Source: Lepidostoma basale (lineage: Eukaryota > Arthropoda > Insecta > Trichoptera > Lepidostomatidae). Taken from it: a DNA stretch of 64,000 nt. The notes beneath the pieces were generated by a model. The model ran no database searches, was not told the DNA's origin, and saw only the letters and a list, made by a program, of their open reading frames with translations. Every line of letters begins with the position of its first letter. The first letter of the stretch is position 1. Made by a program: the position numbers and the translations under genes. Positions 21,971 to 32,745 of this stretch are shown in pieces. Location: contig JAHDVF020001035.1 in assembly GCA_022606425.2 (NCBI GenBank), positions 434,001 through 498,000 of the forward strand, read 5' to 3'.

Positions 21971-22856
21971 TTAATACGAATGAAAACATCAATTTTCTAG
22001 AATTTTTATTATATTTTATGGGAATGACATGTTTCGCCCTTATAAGGCATTATCAAACCTTAGAAGGGCGAAACATGTCATTCCCATAAAATATAATAAA
22101 ACTTCCGGAAAGAGGTGAACCTTCTGGATGCGGTTGTCCAGACAGGGGGAGTAGTGGACAGGTTATGTTTGGGGCACCTTTTCTAGCCCCTTCCCCGAAT
22201 TGGGGTGAGCAGAGCGGTTCCTAAATAGGACTGCTCAGTCACAACTGTAGCTGCCGAGAGACACTTCTGTCCATGTCCAAGCGCCGGGCGACCATCTTGC
22301 AGCTGCCGCCTTCGTGTCAGAATACTACCCAGATGTCACGATCCTGCTCCCGTTGCCGTACTCTGGTCGCCGAAGGGCTTCTTTTGGTGCCTCCAAGATA
22401 TCTCATGAAGGACGCCTGTGCATGGGTTTGTTTAATGTCACTTAAAGGAAACCTACAAAAGACTGGCATCGACTGTGATTGCTGGGAAAAGACTTCGGAG
22501 GACAGACCTAGGTGGAGAACAGCAGTACATAAAGGCACACAAGACTCTGAAGCACAGCGCAGAGACGACGCTGCTGAGAGGAGGAGGATGATAAAGGAGA
22601 GACCACTGGGAGACGGTGACGGCTCCATTACAAGCGCCTTCCCCTGCCCCAGATGCCCCAGAATATGTGGGTCCAGGATCGGGCTCTTCAGTCACATGCG
22701 GACCCACAACTGTGAATGACAGTCTTCCTCAGACACGAGGGACAGCCGATGAATGATGAATGGATGAATAAAACTTCCAGAAAACACACGTTTTTATTCG
22801 GATAAATGATTTAATATGGAGTTTTACATCATTGTTCAAGAAACAATAAATAAAAT
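21970..22856. repeat. Foldback element FB-A, copy 7, split by a retroelement
   Basis: The left part 21970-22110 has ACATGTTTCGCCCTTATAAG and GGGCGAAACATGTCATTCCC. The right part from 22767 has ATAAAACTTCCAGAAAACAC and the outer end ACATCATTGTTCAAGAAACA. The insertion is framed by a 16-bp duplication with one mismatch. Confidence 0.9.
22111..22766 (+). mobile_element. Retroelement insertion ending in a C2H2-finger ORF, with target duplication
   Basis: Flanked by AATAAAACTTCCGGAA at 22095-22110 and AATAAAACTTCCAGAA at 22767-22782. It encodes a 148-codon frame that ends CPRCPRICGSRIGLFSHMRT-HNCE: a C-x2-C-x12-H-x3-H finger typical of the extreme C-terminus of one non-LTR retrotransposon group. 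A (GATGAAT)n tail follows. The 5' 150 bp (GGATGCGGTTGTCCAGACAG and onward) lacks coding sense. The copy is short, so it is 5'-truncated or internally deleted. Confidence 0.8.
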
Positions 22857-22982
22857 GGTGATAGATTAGCTAATAGTTCTACACCAGACTAATGACAGTA
22901 TGAAAATCACACTGCCATCGCCGGGAATCGAATCCGGGACCTTCTTGGCAATCACGGCTTTGCCACTCTGCTACGAAGATCG
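22857..22982 (-). mobile_element. tRNA-derived SINE, copy 3
   Basis: Inverted B box GGGAATCGAATCCGGGACC and A box GCCACTCTGCTACGAAGATC, body CTACACCAGACTAATGACAG. It abuts the outer end of FB-A copy 7. Confidence 0.9.
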
Positions 22983-23520
22983 TAAACATAACACGAAATA
23001 AATTATTTGTACTGGCGCATAATTTACAATTATTTTTAAATATTAAAAAGAGCTTTCTAATATTATATATTGAAACCATCATTAAATATCAATGCAAATT
23101 TATAAAGCACTTCGTAATAATTATTTTCCAACTCGAATTTATTATTATTTTTTCAATTACAAAGAAACGATCAGACTGAGGGATTAAAAAAAACAATCTG
23201 AAAGTCTTGAAAACCGCTTATCCTTTCAAATATTCTCCATGACTATTTTATTGAAATAAATTCCGAAATGAAATTCCAAATCATTATTTTTTACCTTAAT
23301 GCTTTAGTTCGGGGAATAAAATAAACTCGGGAAAATCACAAAATTTATTAAATTAAAAAAATAAAAGAAACGCTTTGTATTTAACTACGGAATATAAATA
23401 ACAATTGAATCCAGCTAACTTTGCTAGTATCGAAGCTTCACCCGAGCAACATAATAACTTCTTTCATGCTCCATCAGGGTAAAATCAGTTATTTATTGTT
23501 TTGTGGAATAATGGTGCAAA
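22983..23520. other. AT-rich intron, nothing identified
   Basis: No coding block, repeat arm or RNA gene recognised. Confidence 0.4.
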
Positions 23521-23524
23521 ACCT

Positions 23525-23905
23525 ATGTGGTCTGTTCTCCAGAGTATTGCTCCTCCTGTAATGTAGAATCCCAGCTGTTCTTTCATCTTTTAGGAGGTCT
23601 TCTACGAGGACGAGTCCCATGAGGCTGATTATGCGATGCAATATAGGGGAGTCTGATGGCGTCCATTATTTGAACATGACCGTATCAGTTCCTTTTTTGC
23701 TGTCTGCTCCATCTTATAATATCTTCAACCTCACATATCTCTCTTATTCTGGTGTTCCTCACGCAATCTCTCAGTGTCTTGCCTGCTATCGTCTTCAGTT
23801 TCTTCATTTCGGAAGTCCTCAAAACTTGTTTGGTCCTTACTGTGTCTGCCCTTGCTTCGACGCCATATGTTATTATTGGTTTTACGCATGTTTTATAGAT
23901 TCACA
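23525..23905 (-). mobile_element. Retrotransposon fragment (WGRQRRR family)
   Basis: Minus strand: CVKPIITYGVEARADTVRTK, EMKKLKTIAGKTLRDCVRNT, REICEVEDIIRWSRQQKRN and a decayed RRPPKR end. Frameshifted; C-terminal region only. Close to 28535-28955. Confidence 0.8.
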
Positions 23906-23914
23906 TCTTACTCT

Positions 23915-24110
23915 TCAAAACTCCATATTAAATAATAAATAATAATAATAAATGTATTTTCTATAAGTGTTGATTATATTTTATGGGAATGGCATGTTTC
24001 GCCTTGATGGTATTGTCAAATGCATCACATTCAATAATGCGTAAGATAGGCGAAACATAAAATTAAATTAATCTTATAGAAATCATACGTTTACATTCGT
24101 ATTAATAATT
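23915..24110. repeat. Foldback element FB-A, copy 8
   Basis: CAAAACTCCATATTAAATAA, then ATGGCATGTTTCGCC, a centre GCATCACATTCAATAATGC and AGGCGAAACATAAAATTAA. The right arm is decayed. Confidence 0.75.
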
Positions 24111-25000
24111 AAAACAATATGTGGTTTGGTTTTTCCATAACACGTTTGTTTAAATAAATAAAGTGTTTTTATAAAAATACGTGTTCTTAATTATATTAAA
24201 AAATAGGTTAACATCAAATTATTTTTGATTTTGCTATTTCGCATTATTTCATTGCAAAAATATCATGACCATTAAATCTATTTCTTTTGCAGCGTTAAAA
24301 AAGTTGTATTAATTTTATAATAATTTATTTATTGCTATTCAAATGTTTATTAAGATTTTTTTATTTTACGCGGTATTTGTAAATCAATTTTCTTTTTGCT
24401 TATCTTCATTTTGTTTCACTTATTACCGTTTTTATATCAATGTTTTTGAGGGATCACGTAGCTTAGTCGGATTTCTGAAGGAATACATTTTAAAAGTTGG
24501 TACCCAAGGTAACGGAAGGAGAATATTTGATATTCCTCTGAGCCTTTCTTCTTAAGTCCCTGAAATATGATTCAGGACCGTAATCGAAGCAAAACAAAGT
24601 CTAGGAAGGATTATGAACTTAGAATATAACGTCGTGTTTCGTTGACAAACAGGGTGTCCTGTCAACGGAAAATCTTTAGAGGATGATATATTTAAAGTGT
24701 CATAAGATCAAATTAAATATCTATCTTAAATTTCAATATTCCTTCAGGTATTCATGTACGATTGTGTTTAGTTGTTTGAATAAAATCTTGTGAGACATTT
24801 ACGTAATCTACTTACTAAAAAATATTTTTGAATAACATTTTTGCGCCCTTGGGGTGAAAACATCACAAAAAAACACTTAAAATGTTGGCGTATTATTATT
24901 ATAAACAAAAAAGGTATTTCGATAGCAAAACGTTGGTTTTGACAGAGTATATTGTCTATTAAAATATTTTGACCGAAAGTGATATTAAAACATTATTAAA
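24111..25000. other. AT-rich intron, nothing identified
   Basis: Low-complexity AT-rich sequence; a 70-codon frame at 24343 has no recognisable product. Confidence 0.4.
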
Positions 25001-25100
25001 TTATTTAAATTTTAAACACTTTTATTATAAATTTTAGTTGTTTGTCATACCTCACGATGCCATTATAGGTTAGAGAAACAACTGTCATATAATAACAATA
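25000..25100 (+). repeat. FB-B relic, half copy
   Basis: TCACGATGCC, ATAGGTTAGAGAAACAACTG and TC follow the FB-B right-arm layout with a damaged CTGATGA box. The left arm is missing. Confidence 0.5.
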
Positions 25101-25189
25101 TCATAAAAAATAATTATATGCAATTTTATAATCTGATATAATAATATATAATAATTCGAATGAAATAATTAAACAATCGTTTTTACTTT

Positions 25190-25420
25190 CTTCTATATTC
25201 GCCATACTTTGTGTTGGTATGATGCTTTATTTATTTATTTATTTTTTATATACTTTGTAAAAACAACAATCATATTTTAAAAAAAAAATTATAATACATA
25301 GAGATGTTTCGGACAACCAGTGAAGAAGGACTGGTTGTCCGAAACATGTCTATGTATATTTATTTTTTTAATATAAATGTTGTTTATACAAATTATATTT
25401 ATAAAAAAGAAATCGTTTTT
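25190..25420. repeat. Foldback element FB-C, copy 1, collapsed centre
   Basis: Arms CGCCATACTTTGTGTTGGTA outward; the centre is a near-perfect hairpin CATAGAGATGTTTCGGACAA / TTGTCCGAAACATGTCTATG with an 8-nt loop GAAGAAGG. The right arm reads GTGAAGA, AGGAC, hairpin, GTCC, GAAAC, AT, GTC. Confidence 0.85.
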
Positions 25421-25517
25421 ACTATTATAAATTAAAAATGGTGTTTAACAAAATTTATACGTGTCCATCAATCATATAAATAAATTGTGATATGTAAAAT
25501 AATGTAAATAACGTGCG

Positions 25518-25656
25518 TGTTAATAACGTGCGTGCATGGTAAGATGTATGGATGTAGAGGAAGCTCGAGAGGTATGCCAGGACAAGCCAGTGTGGCGATC
25601 CATCCTCTCTGCCTACCCCTCCGGAGAAATGGCGTGATGGTTAGTTAGTTAGTTAA
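25518..25656 (+). mobile_element. RTE-like 3' relic, 140 bp
   Basis: GTGCATGGTAAGATGTATGG, GAGGAAGCTCGAGAGGTATG, CTGCCTACCCCTCCGGAGAA, then GGCGTGATGGTTAGTTAGTT. Encodes the RMDVEEAREVCQDKPVW-like end. Confidence 0.9.
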
Positions 25657-26660
25657 AATAATTGTGTTTAAAAATTAAAACATTTAATAAATGGTAGTAT
25701 TATATATTCATTTTTAAAAAAGTGACTCTTAAAAACCACGTTTAAAAAAAATATGCATGGTTTGAGGTATGTATTTTGCATTTTGTTCATACATACAAAT
25801 TCTAGGTATATCGAATTAATTTACGAAAATTTATTATAAAATTGAGATCGAAACCTGCAAACATTTTGTTTATCAATTATTATTTTAAACTTTAATTAAT
25901 TCTAATCGGTATTTATGGAAAAATAATTTGGGAAATTTTCGTGGAAAAAATACCATTTACATTACAATCTTGTCATACGACATTAACCACAATATCTAGT
26001 AAAAAGATATACTGCTTTGTTAGTGAAGGCAGGAAAATTCTCACTTTAATCTGATGGTAATTCCAGAATAATAAAGGGATTACAAGTACATTAAAAATTC
26101 CTCGAATATTAAAGCGGAAGAGCTTCACAAAACTCCAGCAACACTTCCATACAAACTTCATTTTATTACAAACTCATTATTACAAATCTTTCTAGAATTA
26201 CAAAGTATATGGATTTTCATGTTTGGTAGAAATATGTTATGAAGGATCTTAGGTAAATCCGTGGTTTTAGGTGTCTCTCTTTTATAGGTTGGTACGGTAG
26301 AGACGGAGACTGCATTGATATTCGAAACGTCGATTTAATAGGATACCAAAAGGCACAAATGTACCCAAAATCCCAGAGAAAATGTGTCTAGAATTGTATT
26401 TTTAAATATGATTTAAAAGGTTTCGCAGAATCTTATTTTATTATATTGGGTTTTCGTTTATGAAATTAGCAGATTTTAACATTGACCAATCTTAAAATAT
26501 CTTGGAATTTGGCACTTCTACCAAGGGAATGGTTTGCGTGCAAAGTGTAACATTTTTGCTTGTTCTTGGGAAAACATGGACCTTTTATAGGAAAAATTAA
26601 CGTTGTTATTTGAAATATAATGGTAGAGGTTCATTGTAAATAATGAAATTGAAATTGAAA
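25657..26660. other. AT-rich intron, nothing identified
   Basis: No element signature except a weak ATTCGAAACGTCGATTTAA at 26313, a possible stray hammerhead-like half. Confidence 0.35.
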
Positions 26661-26663
26661 ATT

Positions 26664-26740
26664 AAAATAATTTATCCGCAATGGGTGAAATCCAGTATTT
26701 GTCTACAAGAATTTGTATACATTCAAAATTTTGTTGTATG
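26664..26740 (+). repeat. 78-bp repeat shared with 2315-2393
   Basis: AATAATTTATCCGCAATGGG through GAATTTGTATACATTCAAAA, differing at a few positions from the 2.3-kb copy. Confidence 0.7.
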
Positions 26741-26788
26741 AAATAATTTTTTTTTTGTAAATAATCTTTTTAAAATAATTATTTTACC

Positions 26789-26908
26789 ATGTGATAAGAT
26801 GCTCATCTATCGCCTTATTTTTTTAACGTGAATTCTACACCAAACAAAAGACAGTGTGACAATCACACTGGTATCGCCGGGAATCGAATCCGAGACTTTC
26901 TGTGTGCA
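26789..26908 (-). mobile_element. tRNA-derived SINE, copy 4
   Basis: Inverted body GTGAATTCTACACCAAACAA and CAGTGTGACAATCACACTGG, B box GGGAATCGAATCCGAGACTT. The A-box part is cut off. Confidence 0.9.
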
Positions 26909-26934
26909 GAATTATTAAAAATATTTTTATATAT

Positions 26935-27430
26935 CGTCTTTTTCTTCTTCTTCCTCAGCCTATTCCCTTCCACTCCTGGACAAAGGCCTCCTCCATTCGC
27001 TTCCATGTCACTCTGTCCTATGCAGACATCTAGGTTATTCCAACGTGTCTGTTCAGGTCATTCTTCCACCGTAGTTGCGGTCGCCCTGCACTTATTTTTG
27101 CCGTCCACGGTCTCCAAGTCAGCAGTTTTCTTGTCCACTTTTCATCTGAGCTTCTGGCTACGTGACCCACCCATTGCCATTTTAGAGTCGCCACCCGGTG
27201 GATGATGTCAGTGACCCTTGTTCTTTCTCTCACCGTACCGTTTCTGACTCTGTCTCATAGGCTTCATACTAACATGACTCTTTCCATGGCTCTTTGAGTC
27301 ATTCGCAGTTTCTCGGCACTTTGCTTGGACAATGTAACAGTTTCAAGACCATAAGTACTAACTGGCAGAACGCAGGCATCATAGACTTTTCGTTTCAGGT
27401 TGATTGGTATTTTCCGGTTTTTAAGGATAT
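26935..27430 (-). mobile_element. Retrotransposon fragment (GRPQLRW family)
   Basis: Minus-strand frames: KRKVYDACVLPVSTYGLETV, LSKQSAEKLRMTQRAMERVM, then HRVATLKWQWVGHVARSSDE and SAGRPQLRWKNDLNRHVGIT. One frameshift separates the two parts. The 5' end is replaced by the AT microsatellite to the right. Confidence 0.9.
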
Positions 27431-27454
27431 AACCCATAACTATTACATATACAT

Positions 27455-27540
27455 AACTTTTCATATATATAATATATTATACATATATATAATATATTAT
27501 TATATAATATATATATATTACATATATATATATATATATA

Positions 27541-27618
<78 letters not shown>

Positions 27619-27619
27619 A

Positions 27620-27692
<73 letters not shown>

Positions 27693-27693
27693 G

Positions 27694-27739
<46 letters not shown>

Positions 27740-27792
27740 CATATAATATTATATTATATATATATACATATACATATTATATATAATATAAT
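27455..27792. repeat. (TA)n microsatellite
   Basis: About 340 bp of nearly pure alternating TA with a few AAT, GCG and CAT interruptions. Isoleucine/tyrosine open frames on both strands are artefacts of this repeat. It can extrude cruciforms and is likely length-variable. Confidence 0.97.
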
Positions 27793-27796
27793 TATT

Positions 27797-28098
27797 CTGT
27801 ACGGGCGTGTAATTGAACTCTTTCCTTAACAGCTGGACTGATTTTGACGAATTTTTTTTAGTATGTTTGAGTGGGTCCCTGCATGGTTTAAACAATTGAA
27901 ACCGGTAGGTGACTGTTAAAACCATCTGGGAAGTTCATTCCATGTATGGCATGTATCACAATTGCGTGTGTATAGTATATTATTTAGTTTATCATTTAGT
28001 AAATAGTTTATCGAAAATACGAATATCGAAAAAATGTGAACCAGCTTATAGCAGGCAAGCCAACGTTCTAACAGTATAACGCCTGTCGCGTCCGCTAG
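27797..28098 (+). mobile_element. Possible non-autonomous Helitron
   Basis: Starts near TCTGTACGGGCGTG beside the AT repeat, has a GCTGGACTGATTTTGACGAA block frequent near Helitron 5' ends, and ends CGCCTGTCGCGTCCGCTAG followed by T, a GC-rich 3' end with terminal CTAG. No replicase or helicase. Ends are inferred. Confidence 0.45.
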
Positions 28099-28530
28099 TT
28101 TAGATATAATATTTTTGCGCAAGGAACTATTTTTTCTTTAAAAAAACACACTGTATGATTGGTTGGCGGGTATCGCTGCCATTATGTCATACGGAGCTAT
28201 TTCGCGAAGCAAAATACACGCCTTAATTTGAATTCTCGTTCGCATTCCAAATATTGAATTTACATACGTAAGTGATTTCTTCTCCATGAAATATACTCTT
28301 CGGGTGCGAGTTGATAGATACTATTTACAGAATAATTATCGTGTTTCCTTGGTGATATTAGATGAGTGTTGTTTCTAGCATTTCCATGAAATAGAATAAC
28401 TTTAAGTAAATATGAAAAATGAATTCTGACGTTCAAATTCAAAATTCAAAATTATTCTGTATTTACATAGACGAAATATACTCCAGATTTAATTATAAGA
28501 CCGAATATGTTTTATTAATACTAACGAAAA
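28099..28530. other. Intron sequence, nothing identified
   Basis: AT-rich, with short open frames only. Confidence 0.4.
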
Positions 28531-28534
28531 GATG

Positions 28535-28955
28535 ACAGCAAGGTACGCATCTACAAGACCTGTGTGCGACCAATCCTCACATATGGCATTGAATCGAGGG
28601 CAGACACTGTCAAGACAAAGAGCATGCTCAGGACAACCGAGATGAAAACGCTCCGCGCTATAGCTGGCAAGACCCTACGTGATCGAGTTAGGAATACAGC
28701 AATCCGAGAAATCTGCGAGGTCGAAGACGTGGTCAGATGGGGACGTCAATAACGGCGATACTGGCATGAACACGTAGAAAGGATGAGCTCAAATAGAATA
28801 CCACACATAGCTCTCCATGGAACGCCAAACGGACAACGCCAACCAGGAAGACCCCCGAAACGGTGGAGAGGAAGCTGGAGTTCAGCATCTCAAGAGGACC
28901 CGCCTGAAATAACAGACTCCTGAGTCTACAAAAAGGGAAGAAGAAGAAGAAGAAG
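28535..28955 (+). mobile_element. Retrotransposon fragment (WGRQRRR family), 3' end
   Basis: Plus strand: TCVRPILTYGIESRADTVKT, MLRTTEMKTLRAIAGKTLRD, RVRNTAIREICEVEDVVRWG, RQ, a stop, YWHEHVERMSSNRIPHIALH and QPGRPPKRWRGSW, ending with a (GAA)n tail. One in-frame stop breaks an otherwise good copy. Confidence 0.9.
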
Positions 28956-29276
28956 AACGAAAAGATGGTGAAAATCTGGAACAAATAGATGAGATTGTAT
29001 ATTTATGTTAACAAATGATGGACCAGTGGAAATTGATGTTAAAAGAAGGGTTGGGGAAGGCCACAAAGTGAATGTTGCACTTAGAGTTTTCATCGCAAAT
29101 GAAAGCCTACCCATAAAAGTTAAAATGGCATTGCATAATGGTGTTCTTGTACTGACCCTTATATATCGAAGTGAACTATGGAACTGGCAAAAGAAGGATA
29201 AAAGTAGAATAAATCCAGTAGTGAGATCTCTTAGACGAGTGTTTAATAAACCTGTATATGATAAAGAATACTTCTT

Positions 29277-29535
29277 CTTCCTCTTAGTTTAGGTCATATA
29301 ACCCGTTTATGACTGTGAGCTGTCCTGGAATGATGATATCCAGCCATCTCTCCATCTTTTTGCTGCCCTTCCTGGTAATATCTTGCTCCTTGGGTTTTCA
29401 TATTTAACAATTCTAGTATTATCCACGCGGTCCACGTGGTCTCTCCAAAAGCGCCTTCTGCTTCTTCCCATCCCAATATTTCATTTCTGATCCGATCTCT
29501 GAGGGTTTTGCCTGCGATGGAGCATAGGGTTCACA
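29277..29535 (-). mobile_element. Retrotransposon fragment nested in the RTE copy
   Basis: The minus strand reads PQRSDQK, then GWEEAEGAFGETTWTAW in one frame and GRSRRRFWRDHVDR-like text in another, with AKRWRDGW. It is a diverged RT C-terminus. TATGATA flanks both ends of the insertion and may be its target duplication. Confidence 0.6.
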
Positions 29536-29629
29536 TTTCTGCTATGATAGAGTATTAAATGCAAATATAAGAAGTTAATGCAGTGCGAATGAAAGTTTAT
29601 GAATAAAATTATGAAAGGATCATTTAGAT

Positions 29630-30162
29630 CAGTGGTTCCCAAACTTTTTTGTCCCATGGACCCCTTGCTGATTTTTTTATTATTTTGTTCAAACCCCCTA
29701 CTTTCGTAATATTGTTTTTTTTACAAATTAACCTAAAAAAATTGTGACCTATTTTAATTATAATGGAAGTTGCGTAATAAATTAAAATTATAACGAATAT
29801 TCATTTTTTTAGCTCATTAGCGTCTTCCGGTTAATAGGTAAAATTCGGCAGGAACTTTTTTTTTAGCTCATCAGCGACTTTTTAGCTCATTCGAAAAATC
29901 GAACATTCGATTTTCCCAAGGAAACTTAAAAAAATATGGTCGCCGCCGAATTCTACTGGCCAGAAGTCGCTGTTGAGCTAAAAATCGGTCGTCACCGATT
30001 TCGACCGACCGATTTCGCAAATGAGTTAAAAAAATGGTCGACAATGAAAAATATCCGCGGAACCCCTGACGTTGTTTCCAAATCCATTTTAATTTCCCGC
30101 AGACCCCCTGAAAGATCCTAGGAACCTCAAGGGATCCGTACGGACCACTTTGGGAACCACTG
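29630..30162. mobile_element. hAT-type non-autonomous element, copy 2
   Basis: Terminal inverted repeats CAGTGGTTCCCAAA and TTTGGGAACCACTG, flanked by a perfect 8-bp duplication ATTTAGAT (29622-29629, 30163-30170). The interior is semi-palindromic (GGTCGCCGCCGAATTCTACT type) and has no transposase. It sits inside the KGSFRWFG-coding part of an RTE copy. Confidence 0.95.
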
Positions 30163-30325
30163 ATTTAGATGGTTCAATTTTTCCTACTTCTGATATGGCG
30201 GACTTTTAAAATTTGATTAATTTGGTGACGACACGACTTTTTCGTTCTTACTCAGGCCCGTACTCATTTCATATCATTCATGTATACTTTCTTAACCATT
30301 CTTTCAAACCATCCTATAATTTTGT

Positions 30326-31190
30326 TAATAATATTATTTTCAGTATTTGAATATGATAAAATTATGTGGTTCGCATCATTGCATATATTATAACAATACA
30401 AATTTTCTAGTAAAACATATTTTCATAAATCGTCTTCATGTACCGTATCCACAAGTAAAATATTTATATAACATTCCATTGTCCCTTCGAAGAATTTATT
30501 TGAAAAAAAAAACGGTTATAAGAATGGGTTTCGATTTAAATATGGAACGTTTGTTATTACAATATTAAGTGATCGTTATTTCAATATTAAAAATTCATCG
30601 TCATGGTAACACAGGGGCTCGGATGCTAAGGTAGAATAACGTGGCATTGATAAAGTGTTGTAGCTAGCGATGAAATTGTATATTTATTTTTGCGATATTT
30701 CTTATCTCTCAACCGTTCTCCTGTTTTCTTATATTATGCTTCTATCTACAAGTAATATTTAATCATCTTAAATACAACGAAATGATGATAAATGTTTCGT
30801 AAATATTTGACTTCTTTTGTCTAAACAGATTATTTTGTCAGTTATTATTTTCAGAATAAAGCTACCGGTTAAATCGTCATTATCAGAATAATTCCATCAT
30901 GAAAATTAAGGATGCCAAGATGCGTTTTAAAAGTTTATGTACAAAAATCTGACCCAATTCTTAACCTTTTCGTTGGTATGACATTACCGGTACGGGTGCG
31001 TCTGCAATTTTTTTTACAAATATAGAACGATTCTGTTATCTGTGAACCATTTGTCACAAATCTTCGACATTTTTAGTAATGTAACTGTAACACCGACGGA
31101 GTAATTCACATTTTAAGTATTCCGTGACGTCATCACTCTTCTGTTGCTTGTCAATCTATTAATATTAGGCTGCGATTTATGTGTAATACT
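30326..31190. other. Intron sequence, nothing identified
   Basis: AT-rich with no element hallmark. Confidence 0.4.
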
Positions 31191-31195
31191 GCTCA

Positions 31196-31420
31196 GTTTG
31201 AGAATGCCCTCGCAAGGCGAAATAAATTTGTTACAGTTTCTATACTTTATATAAATTGAATTCAAGTAAAACCACTAAACAATCGTGTTTACTATTAAAA
31301 AATAGCAGTTTAAGAATGCCCTTGCAAGGTGAAACAAATTTGTCACAATGTTTATAATTTATATAAATCAAATCCAAGTTAAACCACTAAACAATCGTGT
31401 TTACTATTAAAAAATAATAA
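31196..31420 (+). repeat. Tandem dimer, 112-bp period, with hammerhead-like motif in each unit
   Basis: AGAATGCCCTCGCAAGGCGA at 31201 recurs as AGAATGCCCTTGCAAGGTGA at 31313. Each unit continues with AAAC or AAAT, AAATTT, GT(C/T), then CACTAAACAATCGTGTTTAC. Right halves fit GAAAC-spacer-GTC; the left box is degenerate. There are two direct units, not a foldback. Confidence 0.8.
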
Positions 31421-32225
31421 TGGAGTTTTACAAAACTAATTTCTCAACCATCAATTAAAATATAGTACATTAATTTTATGCCAATAGAAAAGGAACATAA
31501 GGAAAAAAAATACTATTATTCTTCGGTTAAAGACACAAACATTAGTGGATTTTAACTCTATATACATTTTAAAAGGATTTTTTTTAATTGTTATTTTTAT
31601 TTTCATTATTTACAACAAAGAAATTTCAAATATGTATTTTTTTTTTTTTAATGATTAGGCATTTAATTTTTATTTATTTTATTAAGTTCAAAAATCTAGT
31701 TGAAGTCAAGTCTAATAAAAACAACTTTAAAAAATAATTAAGTTTATTAAGATCACACGCAATAAAATTAGTAAGGGTGAGTAAAAAATGTTTTTCTAAA
31801 TTTTATCTTCGTACTTGGAGACTTCTCAATTAAAAAGGCCAACGATCCGTAAAACGTGTACGTCGGAATCCATGAGTGGAATAACGAACCAAATACAGAA
31901 AAATACATTTTTCACCGAGAGGAACATGTTGAATTTAAATGTAGCAATTTACAGGGAAATTGCTTATCTAGTAAAACGCGTAGGTACATACTGGCTTCTG
32001 TGTGAACAGTACCTACCAATCTTAATTAAATGTACACATTCTGATATCAATCTCTACCATTTTTATGGGTTTGCACAAAGGCATAATATATACCAAGCAA
32101 CAGACCACTCAAACAGTTTTATATTGTACATAGCATAGATGTACATATTATATACTCGTATTACATCGTTGATTTTAAATACGTTCCTAGTAAAGTATTC
32201 GCATCTATGAAATTTAAATTCATGT
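31421..32225. other. AT-rich intron, unidentified ORF
   Basis: A 107-codon plus-strand frame at 31815-32138 has no recognisable domain or splice context. Probably chance, though 31810-31990 is less AT-rich than its surroundings. Confidence 0.35.
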
Positions 32226-32231
32226 TCATGA

Positions 32232-32272
32232 TCATCGGCTGTCCCTCGTGTCCGATGATTTTGATGTCCATT
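32232..32272 (-). mobile_element. Relic of the C2H2-type retroelement 3' end
   Basis: ATCATCGGCTGTCCCTCGTG and TCCGA match the 3' end at 46038-46065. Only ~40 bp remain. Confidence 0.6.
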
Positions 32273-32324
32273 TACTAATGAAAGCCAAAAAAATGTAGTT
32301 CACAAAAGAGTTATAGTTCCAACT

Positions 32325-32745
32325 GGCAGAAGAAGGATTAGATCAGAATAAACGCGATTCTTCAGACGTTTGTGTGATAAAACGATGTATGACAGAAATT
32401 CAAATGCTGATATCAGAAAGGAATTGAGAGAGGAAGAAAACATTATGAACACAAGTTTAAACGATCGATGTGTTAGATTGGACATATTTAATACATGGAT
32501 GAAGAAAGTATGTTGAATAAAGTATTAATTAACGATGTGAATGGAGTACGGAACCGTGGGAGACCAAGAGAAACTTAACATGATCAAATTGATAAATTTT
32601 AGAAGTCGGAAGAATCGACGTTCGTATATGACTCGCTGTACGAATGTGAAGAAATATTATATATAGAGGTGTTTCAGGATCAAGTAGTGTGGCTGTTCAT
32701 TCTCTCTGCCTATCCCTCCAGGGAAATGGGTGATGGTTTGTTATT
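32325..32745 (+). mobile_element. RTE-like 3' fragment
   Basis: CAACTGGCAGAAGAAGGATT (WQKKD), GATGTGAATGGAGTACGGAA, TCATTCTCTCTGCCTATCC, then AAATGGGTGATGGTTTGTTA. Decayed, with many stops. Confidence 0.8.

Larger units (their letters stand above)
28995..30325 (+). mobile_element. RTE-like 3' fragment carrying two nested insertions
   Basis: 28995-29276: YIYVNK-type start, then EIDVKRRVGEGHKVNVALRV, SELWNWQKKDKSRINPV and VYDK. A foreign fragment occupies 29277-29535. RTE sequence resumes (TTAATGCAGTGCGAATGAAA), is split again by the hAT element at 29630-30162, and continues to ~30325 in decayed form. Confidence 0.8.

Noticed and set aside
22273..22719. Host zinc-finger gene
   Set aside because: The single C2H2 finger is at the end of a retroelement with a target duplication; a second copy is at 46035-46350.
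26285..26340. Further hammerhead-like motif at ATTCGAAACGTCGATTTAA
   Set aside because: No CTGATGA-like box, no stem II and no GTC at the right spacing.
27294..27742. Ile/Tyr-rich open frames on both strands
   Set aside because: They are translations of the (TA)n microsatellite.
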